A DNA stretch of 64,000 nt. It comes from Pseudaeromonas sp963677375 (GTDB lineage: Bacteria > Pseudomonadota > Gammaproteobacteria > Enterobacterales > Aeromonadaceae). The notes beneath the pieces were generated by a model that was not told the origin of the DNA, made no database searches, and worked only from the letters and a program-made list of their open reading frames with translations. The DNA is taken from positions 496,001-560,000 of the forward strand of contig CAXXIF010000004.1 in assembly GCA_963677375.2 (NCBI GenBank), read 5' to 3'. The position numbers and the translations under genes are program-made. This document shows, in pieces, positions 1 through 7,946 of the stretch. Position 1 is the first letter of the stretch; the number at the start of each line of letters is the position of its first letter.

Positions 1-620
1 TGCGCTTGAATGTGAATGTCCGCGATGCCTATGCCCGGCTGCTCAATGCCCTGGGGGATCAGGCCACCTTGCATCAGGATCTGTTCGCCGATGAGGCGCT
101 GACTTTCTCCGAAGCTATGGCCAAGTTGTTCCAGCGCCTGAATCCCCATATCGATCAGGGGGAGCGCAGCCATCAGGTATTGGGTGAGGCGCTGCTGGAT
201 TATCGCAACTACCTGGAGCTGGAGATCGAAGTACAGCGGGGCGTCGATGGCTGGTTGCGCGCCGAGAGTGGTGCCTTGTCGACCGGCGAGGCGATCGGTA
301 CTGGTCAGGCGATCCTGCTGATGGTGCTGCAGAGTTGGGAAGAGGACGCCAAGCGCCTGCGGGCCAAGGATATACTCCCTTGCCGTCTGTTGTTCCTCGA
401 TGAAGCGGCGCGTTTGGATGCCAAGTCCATTGCCACCCTGTTCGAGCTGTGTGAGCGTCAGGATATGCAGTTGTTGATTGCGGCGCCGGAAAATATCAGT
501 CCGGAAAAGGGCACCACCTATAAGTTGATCCGTAAGGTGCATGGCAAACATGAACATGTGCATGTAGTGGGGTTACGGGGTTTTGGTGACAACAGTCGCG
601 ATGAACGGCTGCTAGCCTGA
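1..620 (+). CDS. mukB: Chromosome partition protein MukB, C-terminal part (5' end outside the window)
   Basis: The reading frame is open at the left edge and ends at TGA 618-620, so this is the last roughly 205 residues of MukB, the SMC-like ATPase that compacts and segregates the chromosome with MukE and MukF. The segment holds the C-terminal half of the ATPase head: the ABC signature loop around ALSTGEAIGTG (near residue 92 of the visible part) and the Walker B/D-loop stretch LFLDEAARLD near residue 130. The tail after that matches MukB in length and composition. The rest of mukB, and presumably mukE and mukF, lie upstream of the window. MukB is confined to a subset of Gammaproteobacteria, which helps place the organism. 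Confidence 0.93.
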   Translation, partial: RLNVNVRDAYARLLNALGDQATLHQDLFADEALTFSEAMAKLFQRLNPHIDQGERSHQVLGEALLDYRNYLELEIEVQRGVDGWLRAESGALSTGEAIGTGQAILLMVLQSWEEDAKRLRAKDILPCRLLFLDEAARLDAKSIATLFELCERQDMQLLIAAPENISPEKGTTYKLIRKVHGKHEHVHVVGLRGFGDNSRDERLLA

Positions 621-784
621 TAGACTCATTCAGGTGAGTATTGGATGCTTAAGGTTCCGATAAGGCTCTGTGTATAGCCTCGGGATCTATCATGGGTCGG
701 GTTGGGGTGTGGCGAGGGTGGATAGCCAATTGTCCGCTTTGCGGCTCCCGAGCGGAAAATAGAGAAGAATGGAGAACGGAAAAT

Positions 785-1312
785 ATGGATAAAGTAGCCA
801 TTGGACGTTGGGATCTACTGGTAAGAAGTTGTCATTGGTTGGTGGCCATCGGCTTTGTAGCCAACCGCTTCATTGATGAGCCGGGAGAAACGGTTCACAT
901 CTGGATTGGCTGGAGCATTGCGGCTTTGGTGGTGATCCGCCTGATTTGGGGGCTGTTGCCTGCCAGTGGTCCGGCGCGTCTGAACCAGTTCTTCCCGTGG
1001 CCGCGGGCAATCCTGGCGCATTTGCAAGATCTGCGGGAACGCAAGCCTCACACCGAGCTGGGCCATAACGCGCTGGCCGGTGCCATCATCTGGTGTTTCT
1101 GGTTGGGGATGCTTGGCATGGCCGCAACTGGCTGGGCCATCGACCATACCAGCATCGACAGCATGGGTGATATCCATGAAACCTTGGCCAACATCATTAC
1201 CGTGCTGGTCGTTCTGCACCTAGCAGCTCTGGTCTTTATGTCCTGGTGGACGCGTTTTAACTATCTGAAGACCATGAAGCCGGAGTTTAACTTCTTCGGT
1301 AAGAAGGATTAG
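785..1312 (+). CDS. Cytochrome b561 family protein
   Basis: This 175-residue membrane protein matches the bacterial cytochrome b561 (CybB/YodB-type) family, di-haem b proteins that move electrons from the quinone pool across or along the inner membrane. About four hydrophobic segments are visible. Histidines suited to haem ligation occur in SCHWLVAIGF near the start, in ETVHIWIGW, and in the last helices (DIHET and VLHLAAL). The frame stays open upstream of 785, but ATG 785 is preferred because the protein then starts with the family-typical short lead (MDKVAIGRWD) and follows a purine-rich GGAGAACGGA ribosome site. The gene stands alone and is followed by a good terminator. Its redox partner is not visible. 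Confidence 0.85.
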   Translation: MDKVAIGRWDLLVRSCHWLVAIGFVANRFIDEPGETVHIWIGWSIAALVVIRLIWGLLPASGPARLNQFFPWPRAILAHLQDLRERKPHTELGHNALAGAIIWCFWLGMLGMAATGWAIDHTSIDSMGDIHETLANIITVLVVLHLAALVFMSWWTRFNYLKTMKPEFNFFGKKD

Positions 1313-1351
1313 ACGACGCTCGTCTGAACCGGTCATACCGTCGTAGACAAT

Positions 1352-1381
1352 AAAAAAGGAGCCTGATTGGCTCCTTTTTTG
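1352..1381. terminator. Bidirectional intrinsic terminator between cytochrome b561 and nhaD
   Basis: The stem GGAGCC/GGCTCC (1358-1363 with 1369-1374) is preceded by a run of six A and followed by a run of T. It can therefore end transcription of the rightward cytochrome gene and of the leftward nhaD gene that converges on it. Confidence 0.85.
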
Positions 1382-1454
1382 TTGTTTGAGTTTCTTGATA
1401 TCTGAGTTTTTTGTTGGCGGAACTATCGAGATGGTGGCTGCGACCGAGCGGGGA

Positions 1455-2819
1455 CTATTTCACCCCAGTCCCGTTCACCTCAGTCACGACTTGAGTCACT
1501 GAGACCTCCGCCGCTTCATCAGCCGACTTGTGGGGCGGATGAGGATGCCAACCGACCAGTGCCAGCATCAGGAAGAAACCCAACACATAAGCCAGAGGGA
1601 CGTGCCAACCATACCGGACCCAGCGAATGGCTGAACGAGACTCTGGATACATATTGGAGAGCGCAACCCCGGCGGAGGAGCCAAACCACAGCATGGAGCC
1701 CCCGAAACCGACGGCATAGGCCAGGACTCCCCAGTCATAACCACCTTGGACTAGGCAGAGTTTGGTCAGTGGAATGTTATCAAACACTGCCGAGATGAAG
1801 CCCATGGCAAAGGTGGTCACCCAGGAGGCGGGCGGCAGTTGATCGACAGGCATCAAGGAGGCGCAGGTCACCAGGGCCACCAGGAAGATAGTCCCGGAGA
1901 ACGCATGCTTGAGTTCGTACCACGGGGTTTTGACAAACAGGGAACCCAGCAAAATGGCGATCCAGACACCCAGGGCCGGGAAATCCAGGAAATAGTTGGT
2001 GACGATAGCCAGCACCAGGATCAGCCCGACTACCAGCAACCTGTTCCACTCAATGGTGCTATTGAACGGCGCGTCTTTGACTATGGGTTGGTATTTATCC
2101 TGCTGCCGTGCGGCTATGACGCCAAAGATGATCAGCGCAGCAACCGCCGCCACATAGGCATGGATGACATTGAATGGGCTGACGCCATCGATCCACATCA
2201 GGGTGGTGGTGGTATCGCCCACTACGGAGCCAGAACCCCCAGCGTTACTTGCCGCCACAATGCCGGCCAAATAACCGATATGTACCCGTTTGTTGAACAC
2301 GACAAAAGCCACAGCCCCACCAATCATGGCGGCGGCTATGTTATCCAGAAAGGAGCTGAGGATAAAAATCATCACCAGCAGGGCAAAGCCACCCTTCCAG
2401 TCATCGGGTAAGAAGCGTGGCAATATCTTGGGCAATTGAGAGTTGTCGAAGTGCTTGGCCAGAATACCAAAGCCAAACAGCAAGCCGATCAGGTTCAGTA
2501 AGATGCGCCATTCACCTTCGTGGCCATGCCCACCCAGCAGGTGTTGCATGAACGAAAAGTCATCCAGCAGTGTATATTTGGCAACCAATATGGCGGCTAA
2601 GCCGCTGAGGGCGACCCACATGGTGGCATGATGCAGCAGTGCCACACCCAGCAAGGTGAGTGCAAACAGGACAAACTCGATACGGATGCCGCCGGGAGCG
2701 AGTAAATGGCTGGCGAATTCATTGGCTGAGGCTGGAAACGCGAGCAGCAATAGGCTGGTCAGCAGGGTTAGCCCAAACACGGATCGGGTTGGGCGTAGCG
2801 TTAAATTCATTATTCTCAT
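1455..2819 (-). CDS. nhaD: NhaD-type Na+/H+ antiporter (ArsB/NhaD superfamily)
   Basis: This 454-residue polytopic inner-membrane protein belongs to the ion transporter superfamily that includes NhaD and ArsB, and most likely exchanges cytoplasmic Na+ (or Li+) for protons. An N-terminal hydrophobic segment ending in ASA looks like a cleavable signal or first helix. The two inverted halves each carry an unwound-helix motif: SSFLDNIAAAMIGG near residue 158 and AVFDNIPLTK near residue 345, each with a DN pair as expected for the ion site. The conserved SNAGGSGSVVGDTTTT stretch lies near 190. The C-terminus carries a short His/Pro cluster (WHPHPPHK). The ATG at 2819 is chosen because GGAGGA sits 10-11 bases upstream; a second ATG three codons in is too far away. 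A strong hairpin covers that ribosome site. The substrate cannot be settled from sequence. Confidence 0.8.
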   Translation of the reverse strand: MRIMNLTLRPTRSVFGLTLLTSLLLLAFPASANEFASHLLAPGGIRIEFVLFALTLLGVALLHHATMWVALSGLAAILVAKYTLLDDFSFMQHLLGGHGHEGEWRILLNLIGLLFGFGILAKHFDNSQLPKILPRFLPDDWKGGFALLVMIFILSSFLDNIAAAMIGGAVAFVVFNKRVHIGYLAGIVAASNAGGSGSVVGDTTTTLMWIDGVSPFNVIHAYVAAVAALIIFGVIAARQQDKYQPIVKDAPFNSTIEWNRLLVVGLILVLAIVTNYFLDFPALGVWIAILLGSLFVKTPWYELKHAFSGTIFLVALVTCASLMPVDQLPPASWVTTFAMGFISAVFDNIPLTKLCLVQGGYDWGVLAYAVGFGGSMLWFGSSAGVALSNMYPESRSAIRWVRYGWHVPLAYVLGFFLMLALVGWHPHPPHKSADEAAEVSVTQVVTEVNGTGVK

Positions 2820-2828
2820 CCTGATGAT

Positions 2829-2864
2829 TTTCCTCCGGCTTCCAAGCGGGTAAGCCGGAGGAAA
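2829..2864 (-). promoter_or_regulatory. 13-bp perfect hairpin covering the nhaD ribosome binding site
   Basis: Positions 2829-2841 and 2852-2864 are perfect inverted repeats separated by 10 bases. Read on the minus strand, the 3' arm contains GGAGGAAA, the Shine-Dalgarno sequence of nhaD, so the folded RNA would hide it. No T-run follows on either strand, which argues against a plain terminator for the upstream yccT-like gene. Confidence 0.55.
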
Positions 2865-2873
2865 TAATCATGG

Positions 2874-3551
2874 TTATTGCTGGGATATGACCCAGTATTG
2901 GAAGTTTTTGCGGGTTTCAGCATCTGCCTGGTTGTACCAGTACTTCAGCATTTCCAGGGTCTGGGTCTTTTTATCCAACGCTCCTTTGCCCGAGGTGGCA
3001 CCCTGAGTTGCCGCCGCACCAGCGACAGTTGCGACCGCCATCTCTGTGGTCGAGGTCATGGCAGCGGGTTGCTGGAACGCCTTACCCAGAGCCTGCAGCT
3101 CTTGCTGGTAATCCCGGCCAATTTGCAGCCCCTCTTTCTTGGGCATGACGAAGTAATCGACTTTCGTTGTGCCGCCACTCTGGGTGTCGATGAATTTCAG
3201 ATCCTGTTTCTCCAGGAACTTCTCAGCGGCACGATAATTTTTCGGGTAATCAAATTTAATGGCTAACTGATCCTCAGCTTTCAGATCAAGGTTCAGAACC
3301 ACGGGCTCGCCACTGATCAGCCGATTTTCACTCTGATCTTTGAAGCTGCCTTCAAAACGGATGACGAGCTGATGCTCCCCTGCCGGCAAATTAAACTGGC
3401 GTTGGGAATCTAACGCCTTGGTCTTGGCCGATTTTCCGTCCTGTAAATAAACAACGTAGGGACGGGGGATCTCAATAGTGGCCGAATAGGCCAGGGCGGG
3501 TAATGCACTCGACAGCGCACAAAGTACGGTAAGCAGATGTGTCAGACGCAT
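2874..3551 (-). CDS. yccT: YccT/UPF0319 (DUF2057) family periplasmic protein
   Basis: This 225-residue protein has a clear signal peptide (about 21 residues, ending ALA before YSATIE) and matches the UPF0319/DUF2057 family, whose E. coli member YccT (CsgI) is a periplasmic protein reported to affect curli assembly. Recognisable features are the N-terminal segment RPYVVYLQDGK, the GEHQLVIRFEG motif, and the C-terminal block LKYWYNQADAETRKNFQ, which lines up closely with the end of E. coli YccT. An Ala/Thr-rich stretch (about residues 160-190) precedes that block. The ATG at 3551 follows AAGGA at good spacing. It is followed within 60 bases by nhaD in the same direction, so the two may share a transcript. 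No curli genes are nearby, so the curli role cannot be transferred with confidence. Confidence 0.8.
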   Translation of the reverse strand: MRLTHLLTVLCALSSALPALAYSATIEIPRPYVVYLQDGKSAKTKALDSQRQFNLPAGEHQLVIRFEGSFKDQSENRLISGEPVVLNLDLKAEDQLAIKFDYPKNYRAAEKFLEKQDLKFIDTQSGGTTKVDYFVMPKKEGLQIGRDYQQELQALGKAFQQPAAMTSTTEMAVATVAGAAATQGATSGKGALDKKTQTLEMLKYWYNQADAETRKNFQYWVISQQ

Positions 3552-3727
3552 CTTAATTCCTTATGATCAGCGATACATAGTGCTGGTGAACAGCCGGGAA
3601 CGAAGCGTCATTTTTACAGTTTTAAACCAGAGCGGCAATAAAAGCTGGCAAATCCCCCGACTTAGCTTGAAAACGGCCCTGTCCACGCAGGGTTATGTCG
3701 CCTAGAGGTTTGACTTGGGGGGCGCTA

Positions 3728-5797
3728 TTACCAGTCGATGCGGCGTCGAAACGGGGGAAGAGCATCCAGCATCCCCTGCCCATAGCGACGGGTGACGATG
3801 CGCCGGTCCAATAGCACGATCCGTCCGGCATCCCCCTCTTTGCGGATCAGTCGGCCACAGGCTTGGATCAATTTTCTTGAGGCATCCGGCACCGTAACTT
3901 GTAAAAACGGGTTACCCCCTCGGGATATGATCCACTCGGCTTGCGCGGCCTCGATAGGGGAGGTGGGAACGGCAAAAGGTAATTTGGTGATGATCAGGTT
4001 GGTGAGTTGCGCGCCAGGCAGATCCAGCCCTTCGGAGAAACTACCGGTTCCAAGCAGTATGCTGGGTTGACCATGTAAACAACGCTCTTTATGTAACAGG
4101 AGGAGTGCGTTGCGTGAAGCCTCACCCTGTACCAGTAAACTCCAGCCCTGTTTTCGCAGGCCGGCCGCCACTTCCTGCATCTGCCAGTAGGAGGCAAACA
4201 GCACCAGTGTGGCTTGCTGTTCGGTCAGATAGCGGGGTAATTGCTGGATCAACTGCTGAGTGAACCCGGGGTCGCCGGGGTCGCAATCCAGGATAGGAAC
4301 CCAGATCTCCGCTTGTTGGTAATCAAAGGGCGAGAGCAAGCGCAGGTAACGTGAGCCGTCATCCGCGTACAAGCCGATTTGTCGCCGGAAGTGGTCAAAA
4401 CTATTGAGTGCCGTCAGGGTGGCGGATACCAAGATGGCCCCACTCCCGCGGGACCAGAGCATCTGATCCAGCCAATGGCCCATTTCCAGTGGTGCGGCCT
4501 GCAATTGATATTCCGGGCCTTGGGGGTCGTGGGTTATCCACTTTGCGACGGGCTTATGGGCATTCTCTTCTTTATATAGCAACCATAAGGCCTGCATCTG
4601 ATGGCTACGCAACAGGGAGTGTCCCAGTTCGGCCAATAAGGCTTCACCATCGCGACGGGGTATTTCACCCAGCTTGATGGCTTCGGTCAGAGCCTGCTGC
4701 TGGCGTTCCAGCAGGCGAATCAGTTTCCCCGATCCCTCAAACAGACTGTGTGACAGGCTGCTGAGCTCGTCAGGGAGACGACCCTCGACAAAACGATGCT
4801 CTGTTGTCTCGCTGAACCAGGCGGCTTGCGCCTTCAGTAGCGATTCAATCTGTCGATAATCGTCTATCAACTCATATACGGTTGTGGCGAGGCGGGCTGT
4901 GGTGTTTCGATTTACCTCGTCTTGCACCAATTTGAGTAGTCTATCCCCAATCTGGGGCAATTTTTGCAACCAGCCCAGTGTATTCGTCAGGGGGATCAAG
5001 GCCGAGGCTTGGTCGCGCGCTATGATCGGTAGATGGTGTGCCTCATCCAGTACATAGATGCAATCCTCCGGTACGGGCAGGACGACCCCACCCCCCAATG
5101 CCAGATCGGCCAGCAACAGGGCATGGTTGACCACCAGGACATCCACCTCATTCATCCGTGCTCTGGCTTGATGAAAAGGACAGGCCTGGTGATGATCAAA
5201 TAACGGGTTGCAGATATGTCGTTCAGCGGATATTTCTCGCCAGAGTTCATCATCCAGGCCTTGCGACCAACTGTCCCGATCTCCTGCCCAGCTTCCCGAC
5301 TCGTAGGCGTGCCACAACTGTTGATAAATCTGCTGTTGTGCCGCATCAGGACTAAAGCTCAGCAGTTCCTGAAAGCTCAGTTGGGCATCCAGCGGGGCAG
5401 GGCTGGCGAGTTGGGCCAAGCGTTGGGCACAGCAATAACGCTGACGTCCTTTGACCAGAGTAAATGTAAAATGATCTGCGCTAATGGCATGAAACAATGG
5501 CAAGTCTTTGGTGATGAGCTGCTCTTGCAGTGCTAGCGTGGCGGTGGAGATAATTAGCTTCTTTCGAGACTTTAATGCACAGGGTATCGCCCCTTGCGCA
5601 TAGGCCAGAGATTTACCGATCCCGGTTCCCGCTTCCGCGACCAAAATGCGTTTACCCACCCCATATTGACCACAGAGTACCTTAACGATTTCAGCCACCA
5701 GATAATTTTGCTCTTTTCTTGGCACAAAATCTGCTAGCTGATGATTCAACCGTTTATAGCTCTGTTGAACACTGTTTTTAATGGCTTCAAACGGCAT
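3728..5797 (-). CDS. dinG: ATP-dependent DNA helicase DinG (XPD-like, superfamily 2)
   Basis: This 689-residue protein is close in length and order to E. coli DinG (716 residues), a 5'-to-3' DNA helicase that resolves R-loops and damaged structures. Walker A is AEAGTGIGKS at about 54-63 and the DEAH box is VLDEAHHLP near 250. Helicase motifs toward the C-terminus include ILVSATL, SEGLDLPG and QACGRLIR. DinG normally binds a 4Fe-4S cluster through four cysteines. Here C122 (or C123), C196 and C206 are visible, but the cysteine expected between the last two is absent, with D201-H202-H203 nearby. The start ATG 5797 has only a weak upstream GAGA, but no better start exists. The gene is divergent from the porin. 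Confidence 0.88.
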   Translation of the reverse strand: MPFEAIKNSVQQSYKRLNHQLADFVPRKEQNYLVAEIVKVLCGQYGVGKRILVAEAGTGIGKSLAYAQGAIPCALKSRKKLIISTATLALQEQLITKDLPLFHAISADHFTFTLVKGRQRYCCAQRLAQLASPAPLDAQLSFQELLSFSPDAAQQQIYQQLWHAYESGSWAGDRDSWSQGLDDELWREISAERHICNPLFDHHQACPFHQARARMNEVDVLVVNHALLLADLALGGGVVLPVPEDCIYVLDEAHHLPIIARDQASALIPLTNTLGWLQKLPQIGDRLLKLVQDEVNRNTTARLATTVYELIDDYRQIESLLKAQAAWFSETTEHRFVEGRLPDELSSLSHSLFEGSGKLIRLLERQQQALTEAIKLGEIPRRDGEALLAELGHSLLRSHQMQALWLLYKEENAHKPVAKWITHDPQGPEYQLQAAPLEMGHWLDQMLWSRGSGAILVSATLTALNSFDHFRRQIGLYADDGSRYLRLLSPFDYQQAEIWVPILDCDPGDPGFTQQLIQQLPRYLTEQQATLVLFASYWQMQEVAAGLRKQGWSLLVQGEASRNALLLLHKERCLHGQPSILLGTGSFSEGLDLPGAQLTNLIITKLPFAVPTSPIEAAQAEWIISRGGNPFLQVTVPDASRKLIQACGRLIRKEGDAGRIVLLDRRIVTRRYGQGMLDALPPFRRRIDW

Positions 5798-5996
5798 TTA
5801 GGATATTTCTCTGAGGGGCGAGTATGGAGTATATCGCTCTGTGAGCTAGCTAACAAAATCTGACTTTATTGCGTTGCTTGTCAGCAGATGAATCTGTTCG
5901 ATTTGCAGCATAATATGAGTCAAAGGCAGGCATATCAGCTTGAATTGTAAAAGATTATGCTAACGACAATTAGGTTCTAAGTTAGTTCATTTTTTT

Positions 5997-6024
5997 CTGT
6001 TGATTGCCTCACATTTTGTATGAT
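5997..6024 (+). promoter_or_regulatory. Candidate porin promoter in the dinG-porin divergent region
   Basis: The 309 bases between dinG and the porin start (5798-6106) carry no gene and are clearly AT-richer than the surroundings, as expected for divergent promoters. TATGAT at 6019-6024 is a good -10. CTGTTG at 5997-6002, 16 bases upstream, is a poor -35, so activation by a regulator such as an OmpR-type factor is plausible. This would give a long leader of about 75 bases before the porin ATG. Confidence 0.35.
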
Positions 6025-6106
6025 AGTCTCAAAAACAGAGTGATGGAGACATCACTTTCACAGGGAATATAAGGACTTAGTGTTTAATTTCAGTAGGCAA
6101 ACCATT

Positions 6107-7123
6107 ATGAAAAAGACTCTTCTTGCAATTGCTATCCCAGCTCTGTTCGCTGCATCTGCAGCCAATGCTGCTACCGTTTTCGACAAAGACGGTCAAAAGT
6201 TCGATGTATACGGTCGTGCGCAAGTGAACGTTTACAATGATACCGCCGCTGGCTCCAGTAAAAACACTCTGGAAGGCTATGGTCGTATTGGTCTGCGTGG
6301 TACTACCGCAATCAATGATAAAGTCGCCGGTTTCGCCCGTGGCGAATGGCAAATTGATTCTGAAAACTCTGATTACACCGACAACAAAGAATCTCTGAAG
6401 ACCCGTCATTTCTACGCTGGTTTTGATGGCGGTGAAGTCGGCAAGGTTACTTTCGGTCAGACCGATACTGCCTTCTATGATGCCATCGGTGTGACCGATA
6501 TTTTCAACGAATGGGGTTCTTCTGCCAACCTGTATAAGGGTCGTCAAGAAGGTCAGATCATTTATAACAACACCATCGGTGGTTTCCGTGTTGGTACCTC
6601 TTACCAGATGAGCGATGATAATGCCTCTCTGGAACTGGGTTCCGATAACCAAGGTGTTACCGTCAAGGTTCCAAATCTTGACTATGGCTATGCAGCTAAC
6701 GTTGGTTATACCTTTGCTTCCAATATCGGTATCAATGCTGGTTATGCCAAGGATAAGTATGCTCAAGGCGGTATGAGCGCGGATAAGAGCGACTGGGCCC
6801 TGTCCACCTCTTACGGTGTTTTTGGCGAACCAGGTGTTTACTTGGCTGGCATGTATAACGAAAGCAAGGTTGACGGCGAAGGCTTCGACGTTAAGACCAA
6901 GGGTTACGAACTGGCGGCCACCTATTTCCTGGCAAACAACTGGGGTCTGCTGTCTGGTTACAACTTCTCCAAGGTTGATGGTGGAGATGATGTGAGCGAT
7001 AACTACCTGCTGGGTGCACAATACACCTTCACCAGCAACTTCTACACCTATGCCGAGTACAAGTTCGATCAAATCGATGGCGCTGATGATCAGTGGACTC
7101 TGGCTCTGCAATACAACTTCTAA
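6107..7123 (+). CDS. General porin, OmpC/OmpF family (outer membrane)
   Basis: This 338-residue precursor has a textbook signal peptide (MKKTLLAIAIPALFAASAANA, cut before ATVFDKDG), followed by KFDVYGRAQVNVY, the typical first strand of trimeric Gram-negative porins. Alternating aromatic strands run through the protein, and the C-terminus ends in F (ALQYNF), the signal for outer-membrane assembly. It should form a 16-stranded channel for small hydrophilic solutes. The open frame extends to 6080, but ATG 6107 is the start because it begins the signal peptide. Codon use is strongly biased, as in highly expressed genes, which also leaves a long meaningless open frame on the opposite strand. A strong terminator follows. 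Confidence 0.92.
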   Translation: MKKTLLAIAIPALFAASAANAATVFDKDGQKFDVYGRAQVNVYNDTAAGSSKNTLEGYGRIGLRGTTAINDKVAGFARGEWQIDSENSDYTDNKESLKTRHFYAGFDGGEVGKVTFGQTDTAFYDAIGVTDIFNEWGSSANLYKGRQEGQIIYNNTIGGFRVGTSYQMSDDNASLELGSDNQGVTVKVPNLDYGYAANVGYTFASNIGINAGYAKDKYAQGGMSADKSDWALSTSYGVFGEPGVYLAGMYNESKVDGEGFDVKTKGYELAATYFLANNWGLLSGYNFSKVDGGDDVSDNYLLGAQYTFTSNFYTYAEYKFDQIDGADDQWTLALQYNF

Positions 7124-7153
7124 TACCGATTGGCTTAGTGTTTAAGTCGATTG

Positions 7154-7181
7154 AAGGGGCAGCCACGGGCTGCCCTTTTTC
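7154..7181 (+). terminator. Porin terminator
   Basis: GGGCAGCC (7157-7164) pairs with GGCTGCCC (7168-7175) over a three-base loop, and five T follow. This is a strong intrinsic terminator just after the porin stop. Confidence 0.9.
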
Positions 7182-7370
7182 TTGCCAGATTTTCAGCCTT
7201 CAGCGAATTGATCGGTGGATTAATGTGCGGCTGTGAGCGCCATTAACCGGCAATGGTTGCAATGAATACGGGGGTTGTTAATCTAGCGAGGTTCTCTGCG
7301 TCGAGCCTGATGTTGAACTGCCTGTAGCGCAGATCCCGGGCCTCTATTTTTTTTTATCGGTAATTCATCC

Positions 7371-7916
7371 ATGAAGCCAGAAACCCTGTCTTTTATTGCG
7401 TCCTGCATCAAGAGCATCCCTGACTATCCCAAGCCTGGCATCCTGTTTCGGGATATCACCAGTCTGGTGGAACATCCGCAGGCTTTTAAAGCCACCATTG
7501 ATCTCCTGGTCGAGCGTTATCGACATGTTCCACTGGACAAGATTGTCGGTACCGAGGCTCGGGGCTTCATTTTTGGCGCGCCGGTTGCAGCCGCTCTGGG
7601 GTTGGGATTTGTGCCGGTGCGTAAGCCAGGCAAGCTGCCTCGTTCCGTGTTCGAAGAGAGCTACGAATTGGAATATGGCCAGGATTGCTTACAAATGCAC
7701 AAAGATGCGATTCATCCCGGCGATAAAATTCTGGTGATTGATGATCTGTTGGCCACCGGCGGCACTGTCGAAGCCGCCATCAAATTGATCCGCCGGTGCG
7801 GTGGCATCGTGGAGCAGGCGGCCTTTGTCATCTCGTTGCCAGATCTGGGGGGCGAGGCCCGCCTACGCGGCGCGGGTGTGGAGCCCCTGAGTCTGGTGCA
7901 GTTTGCCGGTGAGTAA
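7371..7916 (+). CDS. apt: Adenine phosphoribosyltransferase
   Basis: Apt joins adenine and PRPP to give AMP in purine salvage. The 181-residue protein has the family length. Its N-terminal block SIPDYPKPGILFRDIT is typical, as is GTEARGFIFG, and the PRPP-binding loop VIDDLLATGGT lies near residue 125. The ATG at 7371 follows a pyrimidine-rich, T-run leader with no obvious Shine-Dalgarno, so initiation may be weak, but the protein N-terminus fits the family from this codon. It is followed after 30 bases by dnaX, an arrangement conserved in many gammaproteobacteria. Confidence 0.95.
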   Translation: MKPETLSFIASCIKSIPDYPKPGILFRDITSLVEHPQAFKATIDLLVERYRHVPLDKIVGTEARGFIFGAPVAAALGLGFVPVRKPGKLPRSVFEESYELEYGQDCLQMHKDAIHPGDKILVIDDLLATGGTVEAAIKLIRRCGGIVEQAAFVISLPDLGGEARLRGAGVEPLSLVQFAGE

Positions 7917-7946
7917 CTTCTCGTAAATTAAGGAAATAGTGCGGTT

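Noticed and set aside
3622..3831. 69-codon minus-strand frame overlapping the end of dinG
   Set aside because: About half overlaps dinG in another frame. The part beyond the dinG stop reads passably like protein, but no ribosome site or family is seen, and dinG is complete, so a frameshift tail is not needed.
6077..7111. Open frame of 344 codons on the minus strand opposite the porin
   Set aside because: It mirrors the porin exactly, and its length is a product of the strongly biased codon use of a highly expressed gene. No ribosome site, and the translation is a low-complexity Ile/Val/Thr-rich chain with no domain.
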